From Thorsellia anophelis DSM 18579 (GTDB lineage: Bacteria > Pseudomonadota > Gammaproteobacteria > Enterobacterales > Thorselliaceae): 64,000 nucleotides of DNA. Positions 7,626 through 17,700 of this stretch are shown piece by piece. The translations under genes and the position numbers were made by a program. The DNA lies in the NCBI RefSeq assembly GCF_900111395.1, contig NZ_FOHV01000011.1:1-64000 (forward strand), written 5' to 3'. Each line of letters begins with the position of its first letter. The first letter of the stretch is position 1. Below the pieces are notes generated by a model. The model did not search any database, was not told where the DNA came from, and was given only the letters and a program-made list of their open reading frames with translations.

Positions 7626-9938
7626 ATGACTCAGAACATAATGGTCACAAAACGAGATGGACGTTTAGAAAAAATTAACTTAGATAAGATTCATCGTGTG
7701 ATAAAATGGGCAACTGAAGATCTTAAAAATGTTTCAGCATCACAGATAGAATTAGGTGCTCGCATTCAATTCTATGAAGGAATACGCACATCTGATATTC
7801 ATGAGACACTGATTAAAGCTGCAGCTGATCTTATCTCAACTGATTCTCCTGATTATCAATATGCAGCAGCTAGACTTGCGACCTATAATTTAAGAAAAAA
7901 AGCGTTCGGAGAATTCAGTCCCCCAACACTATTCGACCATGTGACAAAGTTAGTTAATCTAGGCAAATATGATAAACATATTCTTAATGATTATACTAAA
8001 GAAGAGCTCGATACGCTTGATACAATGATTGATCACGAAAGAGATATGAAATTTTCTTACGCAGCTGTAAAGCAACTTGAAGGAAAATATTTAGTACAAA
8101 ATCGTGTGACTGGTGAAATTTATGAAAGTGCACAGTTCCTCTATATTCTTGTTGCAGCTTGTCTCTTCGCTCAATATGAGAAAACTACAAGATTAAGTTA
8201 TATTCAACGCTTTTATGATGCAATTTCAACGTTTAAAATTTCACTGCCTACTCCAATTATGGCAGGCGTACGCACACCGACTAGACAATTTAGCTCATGT
8301 GTATTAATTGAATGTGGTGATAGCTTAGATTCAATTAATACCACAGCTAGTTCTATTGTAAAATATGTCTCTCAACGCGCAGGTATTGGGATCAATGCGG
8401 GTCGAATTCGTGCACTAGGCAGTTCAATTCGTGGTGGTGAAGCGTTTCACACCGGATGTATTCCATTTTATAAACACTTTCAAACAGCCGTTAAATCTTG
8501 TTCCCAAGGTGGGGTAAGAGGTGGCGCAGCTACCTTATTTTATCCTATATGGCACTTGGAAGTTGAAAGTTTATTAGTACTTAAAAATAACCGCGGTGTT
8601 GAGCAAAATCGTGTTCGCCATTTAGACTATGGTGTACAGATTAATAAACTTATGTACGAGCGCCTGATTAAAAATGAAGACATCACGCTATTTAGTCCAT
8701 CAGACGTACCTGGCTTGTATGATGCATTTTTTGCAGACCAAGAGCAATTTGAATTGCTTTATAATCAATATGAAAAAGATATAACTATAAGAAAACAAAA
8801 AATAAAAGCTGTTGACTTATTTTCTTTAATGCTGCAAGAAAGAGCGTCTACTGGACGTATTTACATTCAAAATGTAGATCATTGCAATACGCATAGTCCT
8901 TTTGACCCTAAAGTGGCACCGGTAAGACAATCTAATCTTTGTCTAGAGATAGCTTTACCAACTAATCCTTCTTCTGACTTGCATGATCCTGAAGGTGAAA
9001 TTGCACTATGTACATTATCTGCTTTTAATTTAGGGGAAATAAGTGATCTTTCTGAGCTTGAAAACTTAGCAGATCTTGCAGTGCGTGCACTTGATGCATT
9101 ACTAGATTACCAGGATTATCCGCTATTTGCAGCTAGAAGAGGATCTGAAGGGCGTAGAACCTTAGGCGTAGGTGTGATTAACTTTGCTTACTATCTTGCT
9201 AAAAATGGTGTTCGCTATTCGGATGGGAGTGCAAATAACCTGACTCATAAAACATTTGAGGCGATACAGTACTATTTACTCAAAGCGTCTAATAATTTAG
9301 CAATAGAGCAAGGCCCTTGCCCATGGTTTGATCAAACTACTTATTCACAAGGTATTTTACCAATAGATACCTATAAAAAAGATGTTGATAGCTATTGCCA
9401 AGAGCCGTTGCATTTAGATTGGGAAGCATTGCGTGCTTCAATCCAAAAACATGGTTTAAGAAACTCAACGCTTTCTGCATTAATGCCATCAGAAACCTCA
9501 TCCCAAATTTCAAATGCCACCAATGGGATTGAACCACCAAGAGGACATATTAGTATTAAGGCATCTAAAGATGGTATTTTAAAACAAGTCGTGCCTGATT
9601 ACGAATTACTTAAAACTCAATATGAGTTACTTTGGGAAATGCCGAGTAATGAAGGTTATCTAAAATTAGTTGCGATTATGCAGAAATTTATTGACCAATC
9701 CATTTCGTCAAACACTAACTATGATCCTAAGCGTTTCCCTGGTGATAAGGTGCCTATGCGCCAATTAATCACTGATTTATTAACTGCTTATAAGTACGGT
9801 ATTAAAACATTATATTACCATAACACACGTGACGGTGCAGACGATGTCCAAGGCGATATTCGTGATAATGATTTACCTACCTTAGTTGATATCAGTGAAG
9901 CGGGAGATGATGATTGTGAAGGCGGTTGTAAAATTTAA
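7626..9938 (+). CDS. nrdA: Class Ia ribonucleotide reductase, large (alpha) subunit
   Basis: Reduces ribonucleoside diphosphates to deoxyribonucleotides aerobically with NrdB. An ATP-cone regulatory domain occupies about residues 4-95 (V-T-K-R-D-G-R). Active-site cysteines are visible in S-S-C-V-L-I-E-C-G, S-N-L-C-L-E-I-A-L-P-T and I-A-L-C-T-L-S-A-F-N-L-G. It has 770 residues against 761 in E. coli. The C-terminal redox tail reads D-D-D-C-E-G-G-C-K-I, a C-x3-C pair where E. coli has C-x4-C. It heads an nrdA-nrdB-yfaE operon with an NrdR box upstream. Confidence 0.98.
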   Translation: MTQNIMVTKRDGRLEKINLDKIHRVIKWATEDLKNVSASQIELGARIQFYEGIRTSDIHETLIKAAADLISTDSPDYQYAAARLATYNLRKKAFGEFSPPTLFDHVTKLVNLGKYDKHILNDYTKEELDTLDTMIDHERDMKFSYAAVKQLEGKYLVQNRVTGEIYESAQFLYILVAACLFAQYEKTTRLSYIQRFYDAISTFKISLPTPIMAGVRTPTRQFSSCVLIECGDSLDSINTTASSIVKYVSQRAGIGINAGRIRALGSSIRGGEAFHTGCIPFYKHFQTAVKSCSQGGVRGGAATLFYPIWHLEVESLLVLKNNRGVEQNRVRHLDYGVQINKLMYERLIKNEDITLFSPSDVPGLYDAFFADQEQFELLYNQYEKDITIRKQKIKAVDLFSLMLQERASTGRIYIQNVDHCNTHSPFDPKVAPVRQSNLCLEIALPTNPSSDLHDPEGEIALCTLSAFNLGEISDLSELENLADLAVRALDALLDYQDYPLFAARRGSEGRRTLGVGVINFAYYLAKNGVRYSDGSANNLTHKTFEAIQYYLLKASNNLAIEQGPCPWFDQTTYSQGILPIDTYKKDVDSYCQEPLHLDWEALRASIQKHGLRNSTLSALMPSETSSQISNATNGIEPPRGHISIKASKDGILKQVVPDYELLKTQYELLWEMPSNEGYLKLVAIMQKFIDQSISSNTNYDPKRFPGDKVPMRQLITDLLTAYKYGIKTLYYHNTRDGADDVQGDIRDNDLPTLVDISEAGDDDCEGGCKI

Positions 9939-9962
9939 TTATTCATAATAATCAAATTGGGT

Positions 9963-9984
9963 TCTTTACTCTTCTGAGTGAAGA
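9963..9984 (+). other. Hairpin between nrdA and nrdB
   Basis: TCTTTACTC (9963-9971) pairs with GAGTGAAGA (9976-9984), one G-T pair, around a TTCT loop. No T tract follows, so it is more likely an mRNA stability or processing element than a terminator. Confidence 0.45.
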
Positions 9985-10030
9985 GATTCTTAACAGTTAA
10001 AGACTATCTACTTTGTTACAGGAATTCAAA

Positions 10031-11161
10031 ATGGGATACACTACATTTTCTAAGAAAAAGAATGATCAATTACGTGAACCAATGTTTTTTGGTCAACCTG
10101 TCAATGTTGCTCGGTATGATCAACAAAAATATGAGATATTTGAAAAACTGATTGAGAAGCAACTTTCATTTTTTTGGCGACCAGAAGAAGTTGATGTGTC
10201 CAAAGATCGAATTGATTACAATAACTTGCCAGATCATGAAAAACATATTTTTATCAGCAATCTAAAGTATCAAACTCTCTTAGACTCAATTCAAGGCAGA
10301 AGTCCTAATATTGCATTTTTGCCAATTATCTCTTTACCTGAATTAGAAACTTGGGTTGAAACATGGTCATTTTCTGAAACTATCCATTCAAGATCGTATA
10401 CTCATATCATTCGTAATGTAATGAATGATCCAAGTATTGTATTCGATGATATCGTGACTAATAAAGAAATAGCAAAGCGTGCAGATGATATATCCCGTTA
10501 CTATGATGAATTAATTCACCTAACCAATCTCTACCATCTTTTAGGGGAAGGACAACATTCGGTTGCAGGTAAAATAATTAGCGTTAACAAAAAGCAACTC
10601 AAAAAATTACTTTATCTATGCTTAATGAGCGTAAACGCACTTGAGGCTGTCCGTTTTTATGTCAGCTTTGCATGCTCATTTGCCTTTGCAGAACGCGAAT
10701 TGATGGAAGGGAATGCTAAAATCATTAAGCTGATTGCAAGAGATGAAGCGCTTCATCTTACTGGTACACAACACATGCTTAATATACTTCGTTCAGGCCA
10801 AGATGACCCTGAAATGGCTGAAATTGCAAAAGAATGTGAAACGGAATGTTATGATCTTTTTGTGAGAGTTGCAGAGCAAGAGAAGCAATGGGCTGAATAT
10901 CTATTTAAAGATGGCTCAATGATAGGTCTTAATAAAGATATTCTATGCCAATATGTCGATTATATTACTAATACAAGAATGCAAGCAGTTGGACTCGCTA
11001 TGCCCTTTGCAACAAAAAGTAATCCTATTCCATGGATTAATGCTTGGCTTGTGTCTGATAATGTGCAAGTAGCACCTCAAGAAGTGGAAGTAAGTTCATA
11101 TTTAGTCGGCCAGATTGATGCAGAGGTGGATGCGGATGACTTCAGTGACTTTAAACTCTAA
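10031..11161 (+). CDS. nrdB: Class Ia ribonucleotide reductase, small (beta) subunit
   Basis: Carries the diiron-tyrosyl radical for NrdA. The family ligands are in [15 protein letters not shown] (E, H and radical Tyr), [10 protein letters not shown] and R-D-E-A-L-H-L-T-G. The C-terminal end that docks on NrdA is acidic and ends D-F-S-D-F-K-L. The ATG at 10031 (M-G-Y-T-T-F-S-K) is chosen because it matches the E. coli start and has AGGA eight bases upstream; an in-frame TTG at 10013 would add six residues. It has 376 residues, the family size, and its end overlaps yfaE. Confidence 0.98.
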   Translation: MGYTTFSKKKNDQLREPMFFGQPVNVARYDQQKYEIFEKLIEKQLSFFWRPEEVDVSKDRIDYNNLPDHEKHIFISNLKYQTLLDSIQGRSPNIAFLPIISLPELETWVETWSFSETIHSRSYTHIIRNVMNDPSIVFDDIVTNKEIAKRADDISRYYDELIHLTNLYHLLGEGQHSVAGKIISVNKKQLKKLLYLCLMSVNALEAVRFYVSFACSFAFAERELMEGNAKIIKLIARDEALHLTGTQHMLNILRSGQDDPEMAEIAKECETECYDLFVRVAEQEKQWAEYLFKDGSMIGLNKDILCQYVDYITNTRMQAVGLAMPFATKSNPIPWINAWLVSDNVQVAPQEVEVSSYLVGQIDAEVDADDFSDFKL

Positions 11162-11441
11162 ACAACATTTCTCTAATGTTACGCTTCAGTGCAAAATTAA
11201 ATTAGTGCATCAAAATAAATTAATTTATCGTAGCAAAGGAGAAGTTACACTGTTAGAGACACTGAAAAAAAATAATGTTAGGATCGATTTTCAGTGCAAA
11301 GAGGGCTACTGTGGTGCTTGTCGAACAAAGATCAAAAAAGGGTCGGTACAATATATCACTGACCCTTTAGCTTATCTTGAACCAAATGATATACTCCCAT
11401 GCTGCTGTTTTCCCTTAACTGATCTTGAATTAGAATTATAA
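11136..11441 (+). CDS. yfaE: 2Fe-2S ferredoxin maintaining the NrdB cofactor
   Basis: A small plant-type ferredoxin that in E. coli supplies electrons for diiron-tyrosyl radical assembly in NrdB. The cluster cysteines are visible in [12 protein letters not shown] and the downstream I-L-P-C-C-C-F. The ATG at 11136 is preferred because GAGGTGG stands six bases before it; the start then lies 26 bp inside the end of nrdB, giving translational coupling. The 101 residues exceed the E. coli protein (84) by an N-terminal stretch. Third gene of the nrd operon, followed by a terminator. Confidence 0.94.
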   Translation: MTSVTLNSKQHFSNVTLQCKIKLVHQNKLIYRSKGEVTLLETLKKNNVRIDFQCKEGYCGACRTKIKKGSVQYITDPLAYLEPNDILPCCCFPLTDLELEL

Positions 11442-11471
11442 ACACGATAGACTACAAGCTAATTTTATTAG

Positions 11472-11494
11472 TTAGCTATACAGCTAATTTTTTT
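11472..11494 (+). terminator. Rho-independent terminator of nrdAB-yfaE
   Basis: TTAGCT and AGCTAA form a short stem with an ATAC loop followed by seven T residues, 30 bp after yfaE. Confidence 0.7.
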
Positions 11495-11612
11495 CGGCTA
11501 GTATTTTCACATAATTTTTGATTAGCCAGTAGTCGATGATAAATTTATAAATACATTTATTTCTAGTTATGAGCACAAACAGCTAATGACTCTTTCTATA
11601 TAAGATATTGAC

Positions 11613-12113
11613 ATGAAATCATGGTACCTAATATATTGTAAGCGTGGCCAAATAGAACGCGCTGCTACACATTTAGAACAACAATTAGTTAACTGTTTTT
11701 TTCCAACGTTTGAAACCGAAAAAATTATTAGAGGAAAACGGCAAGTAGTAAACGAACCACTTTTTCCAAACTACCTCTTTATTCAATTTAATCCTGAGGA
11801 AATTCACACCACCACTATATCAGGCACACGTGGTGTATCCTACTTTATCCGTAATGGATTAGATCCTGCTATTGTACCTGATTCATTGATAGAGGGACTT
11901 AAAATTCCAAAAGAGGTGTTTATAGAAAACAGTGATCTTCCAAAACAGGGAGAAACAGTGACTATAACAAGTGGTGTCTTTAAAGGTCTCGAGGCCATCT
12001 ATCATGAACAAAACGGTGAAATGCGGTCTGTCTTATTAGTCAAAATGCTGGGTAAAGATGTCAGAAAAATAATAGATAATACCGATTTTGATAAAAAAAA
12101 TGAGCTAAACTAG
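11613..12113 (+). CDS. rfaH: Transcription antitermination factor RfaH
   Basis: A NusG paralogue that binds RNA polymerase at ops sites and lets long surface-polysaccharide and toxin operons be read to the end. The NGN domain begins W-Y-L-I-Y-C-K-R-G-Q and includes the N-x-Y-L-F-I-Q segment near residue 52; the KOW part follows from about 105. At 166 residues it matches E. coli RfaH (162). Single gene between the nrd operon and a transporter. No ops element was recognised in the window, so its targets lie elsewhere. Confidence 0.93.
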   Translation: MKSWYLIYCKRGQIERAATHLEQQLVNCFFPTFETEKIIRGKRQVVNEPLFPNYLFIQFNPEEIHTTTISGTRGVSYFIRNGLDPAIVPDSLIEGLKIPKEVFIENSDLPKQGETVTITSGVFKGLEAIYHEQNGEMRSVLLVKMLGKDVRKIIDNTDFDKKNELN

Positions 12114-12176
12114 ACGTATAATTCATCCAGTCTTTAATTACCTCTCAATTTAATAGAATCATTCAAGGAAGAAGAT

Positions 12177-13424
12177 ATGAAAAAAACAAAAGGAACCAGC
12201 CTTGCCTGGCAAATTTTTTATGGGCTAATACTTGGGATCATCGTGGGATGGATTTTTTATGTTAATCCTACTCTTCAATTAGTGCTTGAACCAATTGGCG
12301 ATATTTTTTTACGGCTTATCAAAATGATCGTTATCCCAATTGTTATCACTAGTATTGTAGTCGCTATTGCTAGTAGTGGTGATGTAAAACAGCTTGGTAA
12401 GCTTGGTGGGAAGACCTTACTATATTTTGAAATTATTACAACCCTTGCCATTATTGTTGGTATTGTCTCTGCAAATCTTTTCAAACCTGGTGCAGGTGTT
12501 GATTTTAGTAGTTTAACCCAAGGGGATATCAGTAAATACGTTCATACAGCCAATAGTCAAAAAGATATGAGCTTAATTGATACTATTGTGCATATAGTAC
12601 CGACTAATCCATTTGCTGCAATTGCCAATGGGGATATGTTAGCTATTATATTTTTCTCTGTCATTTTCGGATTAGGTCTTTCTGCAGTAGGTGAATCGGC
12701 AAAGCCGGTAACTAAAATGTTAAAAGGCGCTGCAGATACGATGTTTCACATCACTCATCAAATTATGCGATTTGCCCCAATAGGTGTATTTGCGTTAATA
12801 GGAATTACAGTAGCTAAATATGGTATCGCATCACTTATACCGCTAGGCAAACTTATACTAGTGATTTATGTTACCATGTTCTTTTTTGTGATTGTTATAT
12901 TAGGTGCGGTTGCAAAAATATTTGGATATAGTATTTTCTCGCTCATTTCACTCATTAAAGATGAAATTATTTTAGCATTTTCAACTGCTAGCTCTGAAAC
13001 GGTTCTACCAAGATTGATTGAAAAAGTTGAAAGCATTGGGGTACCTAAACATATTTCTTCATTTGTCATACCAACTGGCTACTCTTTTAATCTAGATGGC
13101 TCAACACTTTACCAAGCAATTGCAGCAATATTCATAGCTCAAATGTATAACATTGATTTTCCGATAGCAGAACAAATATCCCTTGTGCTTATTTTAATGG
13201 TTACCTCTAAAGGTATTGCAGGAGTACCTGGGGTATCGATTGTTGTTCTTGTTACCACGCTTGGTATAAAAGGATTACCAGTACAAGGTCTTGCCTATAT
13301 AGTAGGAATTGATAGAATATTAGATATGGGTAGAACAGCTGTAAACGTAATTGGTAATGGTCTTGCAGCTGTCATCATTGCAAAATGGCAAGGTGAATTT
13401 GCACCTAAAAAAGTCGACCAATAA
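12177..13424 (+). CDS. gltP: Dicarboxylate/amino acid:cation symporter, GltP-like
   Basis: An inner-membrane carrier of the DAACS family importing glutamate/aspartate or related dicarboxylates with protons or sodium. Eight membrane segments and two re-entrant hairpins fit the 415 residues. Family signatures are visible: S-S-E-T-V-L-P-R, the G-Y-S-F-N-L-D-G-S-T unwound segment, T-S-K-G-I-A-G-V-P-G and the M-G-R-T-x-x-N-V substrate-binding motif near the end. AAGGAAG precedes the ATG. The substrate is not certain; GltP, GltT, TcyP and DctA share these motifs. It is 47 bp before the arsB-like gene, same strand, and may share a transcript. Confidence 0.85.
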   Translation: MKKTKGTSLAWQIFYGLILGIIVGWIFYVNPTLQLVLEPIGDIFLRLIKMIVIPIVITSIVVAIASSGDVKQLGKLGGKTLLYFEIITTLAIIVGIVSANLFKPGAGVDFSSLTQGDISKYVHTANSQKDMSLIDTIVHIVPTNPFAAIANGDMLAIIFFSVIFGLGLSAVGESAKPVTKMLKGAADTMFHITHQIMRFAPIGVFALIGITVAKYGIASLIPLGKLILVIYVTMFFFVIVILGAVAKIFGYSIFSLISLIKDEIILAFSTASSETVLPRLIEKVESIGVPKHISSFVIPTGYSFNLDGSTLYQAIAAIFIAQMYNIDFPIAEQISLVLILMVTSKGIAGVPGVSIVVLVTTLGIKGLPVQGLAYIVGIDRILDMGRTAVNVIGNGLAAVIIAKWQGEFAPKKVDQ

Positions 13425-13471
13425 ATCAATTGGTGAAACAAAACCGATAACAATAATCCTCCAGGAATCTT

Positions 13472-14752
13472 ATGCTTGTTGCTGCCATTATTTTCATTAT
13501 TACGCTCATTTTTGTCATATGGCAGCCAAGAGGATTAGGTATAGGATGGTCTGCCTGTACAGGGGCTTTTTTTGCTCTGTTATTCGGTGTAATTCATTTT
13601 AGTGATATTTTCATTGTGTGGGATATCATTTGGAACGCAACATTTACCTTTATTGCAATAATCATCATTTCCCTTATTTTAGATGAATCTGGTTTTTTCG
13701 AATGGGCTGCGAGCCATATATTAAAGCTCGGATTTGGGTTAGGTCGTATTTTATTTACCTGGATCATTTTGTTAGGTGCAGGAATCTCAGCTATTTTTAC
13801 AAATGATGGTGCTGCACTGATATTGACCCCTATAGTGATAGCAATGACTCAAGCATTGCAATTTAACCTTAAAACAACCCTAGCACTTCTCATGTCTGCT
13901 GGCTTTATTGCCGATTCGGCAAGCTTACCCTTAATCGTTTCTAATCTTGTAAATATTGTCACAGCTGACTTTTTTGATATTTCTTTTACCGAATATGCCA
14001 GAATCATGATCCCTGTTAACTTCGTTTCGATTGGCGCATCTTTGATAATATTACATCTGTTTTTCTATAATGATATTCCTAATTTATATCAAGAGCCAAA
14101 TAGTAATCGCCCAAAAGACGCAATAAAAGATATAGTTACTTTTTACGCTGGATTTATTATCCTTACCATATTACTTATTGCCTTCTTTATTCTAGAACCG
14201 CTTGGTATCCCTGTAAGTTTCATCGCCGCAATAGCAGCACTTGCCCTGATGGTTGTGGCAGTAACCCAAAGAAAAATCAACACGCTAAAAGTAATAAAAC
14301 AAGCACCTTGGCAAATTGTGATTTTTTCTTTAGGAATGTATTTAGTGGTATACGGACTTCGTAATGCAGGACTGACTGATTTTTTATCACTACAACTTAG
14401 TTTACTTGCAAAAGAAGGCATACTGGTTGCAACAATTGGTACTGGTTTATTGAGTGCATTGTTAAGTTCAATAATGAATAATCTACCTACTGTCTTGATA
14501 GGTGCCATTTCTATTGATAACAGCGATAGTAATGGATTAATCAAAGATGCAATGATCTACGCCCATATTATTGGTAGTGATTTAGGCCCTAAAATGACTC
14601 CTATAGGTAGCCTAGCCACCCTACTCTGGCTCCATGTCTTAGCCAAGAAAAATATCTATATCTCTTGGGGATATTATTTTAAAATAGGCATTACCCTCAC
14701 ATTACCTGTTTTATTAATTACGCTGTTTGCGCTTGTTTGGATTATCCGTTAA
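13472..14752 (+). CDS. arsB: Arsenite efflux pump ArsB-type membrane protein
   Basis: A 12-segment inner-membrane antiporter that expels arsenite or antimonite. The 426 residues align with the recalled E. coli ArsB (429) end to end, including [40 protein letters not shown] and [12 protein letters not shown] precedes the ATG. No arsR or true arsC adjoins it; the ArsC-fold yffB at 17.7 kb is a different family branch. Specificity for arsenite is inferred from the family. Confidence 0.92.
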   Translation: MLVAAIIFIITLIFVIWQPRGLGIGWSACTGAFFALLFGVIHFSDIFIVWDIIWNATFTFIAIIIISLILDESGFFEWAASHILKLGFGLGRILFTWIILLGAGISAIFTNDGAALILTPIVIAMTQALQFNLKTTLALLMSAGFIADSASLPLIVSNLVNIVTADFFDISFTEYARIMIPVNFVSIGASLIILHLFFYNDIPNLYQEPNSNRPKDAIKDIVTFYAGFIILTILLIAFFILEPLGIPVSFIAAIAALALMVVAVTQRKINTLKVIKQAPWQIVIFSLGMYLVVYGLRNAGLTDFLSLQLSLLAKEGILVATIGTGLLSALLSSIMNNLPTVLIGAISIDNSDSNGLIKDAMIYAHIIGSDLGPKMTPIGSLATLLWLHVLAKKNIYISWGYYFKIGITLTLPVLLITLFALVWIIR

Positions 14753-14816
14753 TATAACCAGTAACTTCACAATACTGACGTTTAAAACGTTTAATTTCTC
14801 TATTTTCAAGGTATCT

Positions 14817-15713
14817 ATGAATACAGAATCAATCGCAAGACTTAAAATTCATTTCTGTGTTTTACTTTGGGGATTTACCGGAATTCTAGGTGTATATATC
14901 ACCTTACCCGCTTTAGATCTCGTCTGGTGGCGAATGCTTTTAGTTGCCGGTATTCTTTTTTTAATTCCTACTGTTTGGCGTTCAATCCGAAAGATCCCGC
15001 TGAAGCTAATTGGCATTTATTGTGTAATTGGCCTTTTTGTTGGATTACACTGGTATACCTTCTATGACTCAATTAAGCACTCAAATGCATCAATTGCCGC
15101 AACTTGTATGGCTTTTGCACCCTTGTTTATTTCTTTAATTGAACCTATTGTCTTTCGAAGGGGGTTTTCTTATAAAGAATTACTTTTAAGTTTACTTGTC
15201 ATACCTGCAATCATATTGGTGGTAGGTGGTGTCTCCATTGAAATGTACAAGGGTATTGTATTAGGTGCTATCTCTGCTTTTTTTGTTGCTGCATTTAGTA
15301 TTATGAACAAAAAATGGTCTTCCCTAGCCCCACCTCTAGCAGTTACTGCAATTGAAATGCTATCTGGAACATTGCTATTGAGTGCAATCATTCTTCTAAA
15401 ATCAGATTCAAATGCAATTTTTATTATACCTAATCTACAAGATTTTATTTTACTTGTAGTTCTAAGTTTATTTTGCACTTTACTCCCGTTTGCTTTATCA
15501 CTTGTCGCACTTCGTCAACTTAGCGCCTATAGTGTTCAACTTATTATCAATTTAGAGCCTGTTTATACGATTATTTTAGCGATTATTTTACTTGGCGAAC
15601 AAAAAGATTTAAGTCTTGCGTTTTATATTGGGGTCATTTTGTTAATCTCAACGGTCATGTTACACCCTAAAATTCAGAACTTTAAGCTTAAGCAATCTTA
15701 TGATTCAGCTTAA
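14817..15713 (+). CDS. EamA/DMT-family transporter
   Basis: An inner-membrane protein of about ten segments with two EamA repeats, the drug/metabolite transporter fold. The first repeat has W-G-F-T-G-I-L-G and W-W-R-M near residues 15-45, the second A-F-S-I-M-N-K-K-W near 160 and a terminal P-V-Y-T-I-I-L-A-I-I-L-L-G-E segment, all typical. The ATG at 14817 is chosen because AAGG precedes it and the frame before it lies inside arsB. Substrate unknown; EamA proteins export amino acids or metabolites. Confidence 0.85.
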   Translation: MNTESIARLKIHFCVLLWGFTGILGVYITLPALDLVWWRMLLVAGILFLIPTVWRSIRKIPLKLIGIYCVIGLFVGLHWYTFYDSIKHSNASIAATCMAFAPLFISLIEPIVFRRGFSYKELLLSLLVIPAIILVVGGVSIEMYKGIVLGAISAFFVAAFSIMNKKWSSLAPPLAVTAIEMLSGTLLLSAIILLKSDSNAIFIIPNLQDFILLVVLSLFCTLLPFALSLVALRQLSAYSVQLIINLEPVYTIILAIILLGEQKDLSLAFYIGVILLISTVMLHPKIQNFKLKQSYDSA

Positions 15714-15881
15714 TGAACTCTGTGACCTAGTTCAAACATTTAGAATTTTACTCACAGGTTTAGGTTAAGATCGTGAAATTATGAACCAAATAAGCTATGC
15801 TAAGTTACCAAAGAAAAAACTATCTAATTTTAAGTAGCACTCCTATTTTCAAGTTTATTATTTTAACTAAGGATACAGATT

Positions 15882-16295
15882 ATGAAACCACATCTCATAT
15901 TAGTTAGCCATGGCGATTTAGCCGAAGAGTTGGTCCGTGTTGCATCAATGATACTTGATGAGATGCCTCAAGTTACCGTTTTAACTATGCAAGAATTTCA
16001 AAATACGGCTACCTTAGAAAAAGAACTCAAAGCTGCCTTAAAGACAATTGGTCCAGGCCCTGTTCTTGTCATGGCTGATATTCTTGGGGGTACACCTTCT
16101 AATGCGACTATCCAAGTTATGACACAAAGAGATGATTTAGTTCTATTAAGTGGAGTAAACTTACCTATGATACTCGAATTTGCACTGAGCAGCATAACGG
16201 ACTTAAGAGAACTCTCAACACATCTTAGAATGGTTGGCGCTCAAGGCGTAAGAATGGTTACTATTGATCCGCGAGATATAGATCAAGTTGGCTAA
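15882..16295 (+). CDS. Orphan PTS EIIA component, mannose family
   Basis: A 137-residue cytosolic EIIA-Man fold. The phosphorylated histidine is in L-V-S-H-G-D-L-A near residue 10, and the D-I-L-G-G-T-P-S-N-A signature near 65 is the family hallmark. In the family it takes phosphate from HPr and passes it to EIIB of mannose-type sugar permeases. Here no EIIB, EIIC or EIID gene is near, so it either works with permease genes elsewhere or has a regulatory role. AAGGAT precedes the start; a strong terminator follows. Confidence 0.88.
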   Translation: MKPHLILVSHGDLAEELVRVASMILDEMPQVTVLTMQEFQNTATLEKELKAALKTIGPGPVLVMADILGGTPSNATIQVMTQRDDLVLLSGVNLPMILEFALSSITDLRELSTHLRMVGAQGVRMVTIDPRDIDQVG

Positions 16296-16313
16296 TTTGT
16301 ATGACCAGTAAAT

Positions 16314-16342
16314 AAAAAAGGTGGCTAAAGCCACCTTTTTTT
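16314..16342 (+). terminator. Rho-independent terminator after the EIIA gene
   Basis: AAGGTGGCT (16318-16326) pairs with AGCCACCTT (16329-16337), followed by T residues. The A-rich left flank lets it work in the opposite direction too, for the convergent ypfN. Confidence 0.9.
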
Positions 16343-16368
16343 GCATAAACAACTATATTCAAAATAAA

Positions 16369-16542
16369 TTACCATATGTCATCTTTTTTATTTTTTCTCT
16401 CATCAGAACTATCGTCTGTATCTTTATTTCTATGTTTCAGATATTGCTTATGATCCATCTTATTTAAATCAACTAGATGATTCACTAAAACCCCTACTAA
16501 GAAAATAATAATCACCCACCAATAGTCCTGCAAGATTTGCAT
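16369..16542 (-). CDS. ypfN: YpfN-family small membrane protein
   Basis: A 57-residue protein beginning M-Q-I-L-Q-D-Y-W-W-V with one hydrophobic segment (about residues 8-22), then V-D-L-N-K-M-D-H-K-Q-Y-L and a charged lysine/aspartate tail ending D-D-I-W. It matches the UPF0370/YpfN family, which likewise has a YWW segment, a D-L-x-x-x-D-H-K-K motif and an acidic tail. The ATG is three bases after the dapE stop with AGGAT inside the dapE end, so it is translated from the dapE message. The yffB-dapE-ypfN order is the E. coli one. Function unknown. Confidence 0.9.
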   Translation of the reverse strand: MQILQDYWWVIIIFLVGVLVNHLVDLNKMDHKQYLKHRNKDTDDSSDERKNKKDDIW

Positions 16543-16545
16543 ATA

Positions 16546-17700
16546 TTATCCTAAGATACTTTTCATAATGGAATTATAGATCTTATTTAATGTAACCAAA
16601 TCATTAAGCGAAACATGTTCATCTACTTTATGTATCATTTCATTGATAGGTCCAATTTCAACCACTTGCGTCCCCAAAGTTGCAATAAATCGACCATCTG
16701 AAGTACCACCGGTTGTTTCAAGCATAGGAGTCAAACCAATAAATTCAGTAACTGAATTTGATACTGCTTCAACTAAATGACCATCAGCAGTCAAAAATGG
16801 TAATCCAGATAACCACCAGTCTAAATCATAATCAAATTTATATTTATCTAAGATTTCTGTTACTCTAAACTTAATCAAATCAACTGTCAATTCAGTACCA
16901 AACCGAAAATTAAATTGCACCAGCATTTCACCAGGAATAACATTAGGACTCCCAGTACCAGCATTAACATTTGCGATTTGAAATGATGTTGCTGGAAAAA
17001 AAGCATTACCATCATCCCACACTTCATGAGTTAACTCATCTAATGCGGCAAGCGCAAGATGAACAGGATTTTTGGCAAGATGTGGATAAGCAACATGTCC
17101 CTGAACACCATTCACTTTTAAATTTCCAGTCAGGGATCCTCTTCGACCATTTTTAACGACATCCCCTAGCATATCACGGCTAGAAGGTTCTCCTACTACG
17201 CAGTAATCGACTTGTTCATTTCGGCTGCGCAATACTTCAACAACCTTTTGAGTGCCATCAATCGCTTTGTCTTCTTCATCGGATGTAATTAAAAAAGCAA
17301 GCCTACCTCGTTTAAAATGACTAGACTTAGTAAAAGTGTCAGCAGCCAACATCATTGCAGCAATAGAGCCTTTCATATCAGCTGTGCCACGCCCATAAAT
17401 CAGATCGCCAACGACTGTGGGTGTAAAAGGTGGATATGTCCAATCTGCTTCATTACCAGTAGGAACAACATCAGTGTGCCCAGAAAAAACTAATGTAGGA
17501 CCCGGATTTTTAGTTTCTAATACGGCCCAAAAATTACTTACTTCACCAAAAGGCATTCTTTCAATAACAAAGCCTAATTTTTCTAAATGATTAATCAAAA
17601 TCTCTTGGCATCCACAATCATTTGGGCTAACTGATGGTTTTTCGATAAGTTGACTTAACAGTTGAGTAATAAATTGCTTAGATTGAATATTATTTGGCAT
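16546..17700 (-). CDS. dapE: Succinyl-diaminopimelate desuccinylase
   Basis: Zinc-dependent cytosolic hydrolase that makes LL-diaminopimelate in lysine and peptidoglycan synthesis. The M20 peptidase metal ligands are visible: F-S-G-H-T-D-V-V-P near residue 72, G-R-G-T-A-D-M-K-G near 104, S-D-E-E-D near 140 and the final [15 protein letters not shown] near 325 is the substrate-binding segment. At 384 residues it is the usual length. Its ATG follows the yffB stop directly, so the two are coupled. It joins dapA, 2.6 kb away, in the same pathway. Confidence 0.97.
   Translation of the reverse strand: MPNNIQSKQFITQLLSQLIEKPSVSPNDCGCQEILINHLEKLGFVIERMPFGEVSNFWAVLETKNPGPTLVFSGHTDVVPTGNEADWTYPPFTPTVVGDLIYGRGTADMKGSIAAMMLAADTFTKSSHFKRGRLAFLITSDEEDKAIDGTQKVVEVLRSRNEQVDYCVVGEPSSRDMLGDVVKNGRRGSLTGNLKVNGVQGHVAYPHLAKNPVHLALAALDELTHEVWDDGNAFFPATSFQIANVNAGTGSPNVIPGEMLVQFNFRFGTELTVDLIKFRVTEILDKYKFDYDLDWWLSGLPFLTADGHLVEAVSNSVTEFIGLTPMLETTGGTSDGRFIATLGTQVVEIGPINEMIHKVDEHVSLNDLVTLNKIYNSIMKSILG

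Noticed and set aside
9337-9540. ORF antisense to nrdA
   Set aside because: Shadow of a highly conserved gene.
14727-14816. Longer start for the EamA transporter
   Set aside because: Would begin inside arsB and add unrelated residues; ATG 14817 has a ribosome site and matches the family start.
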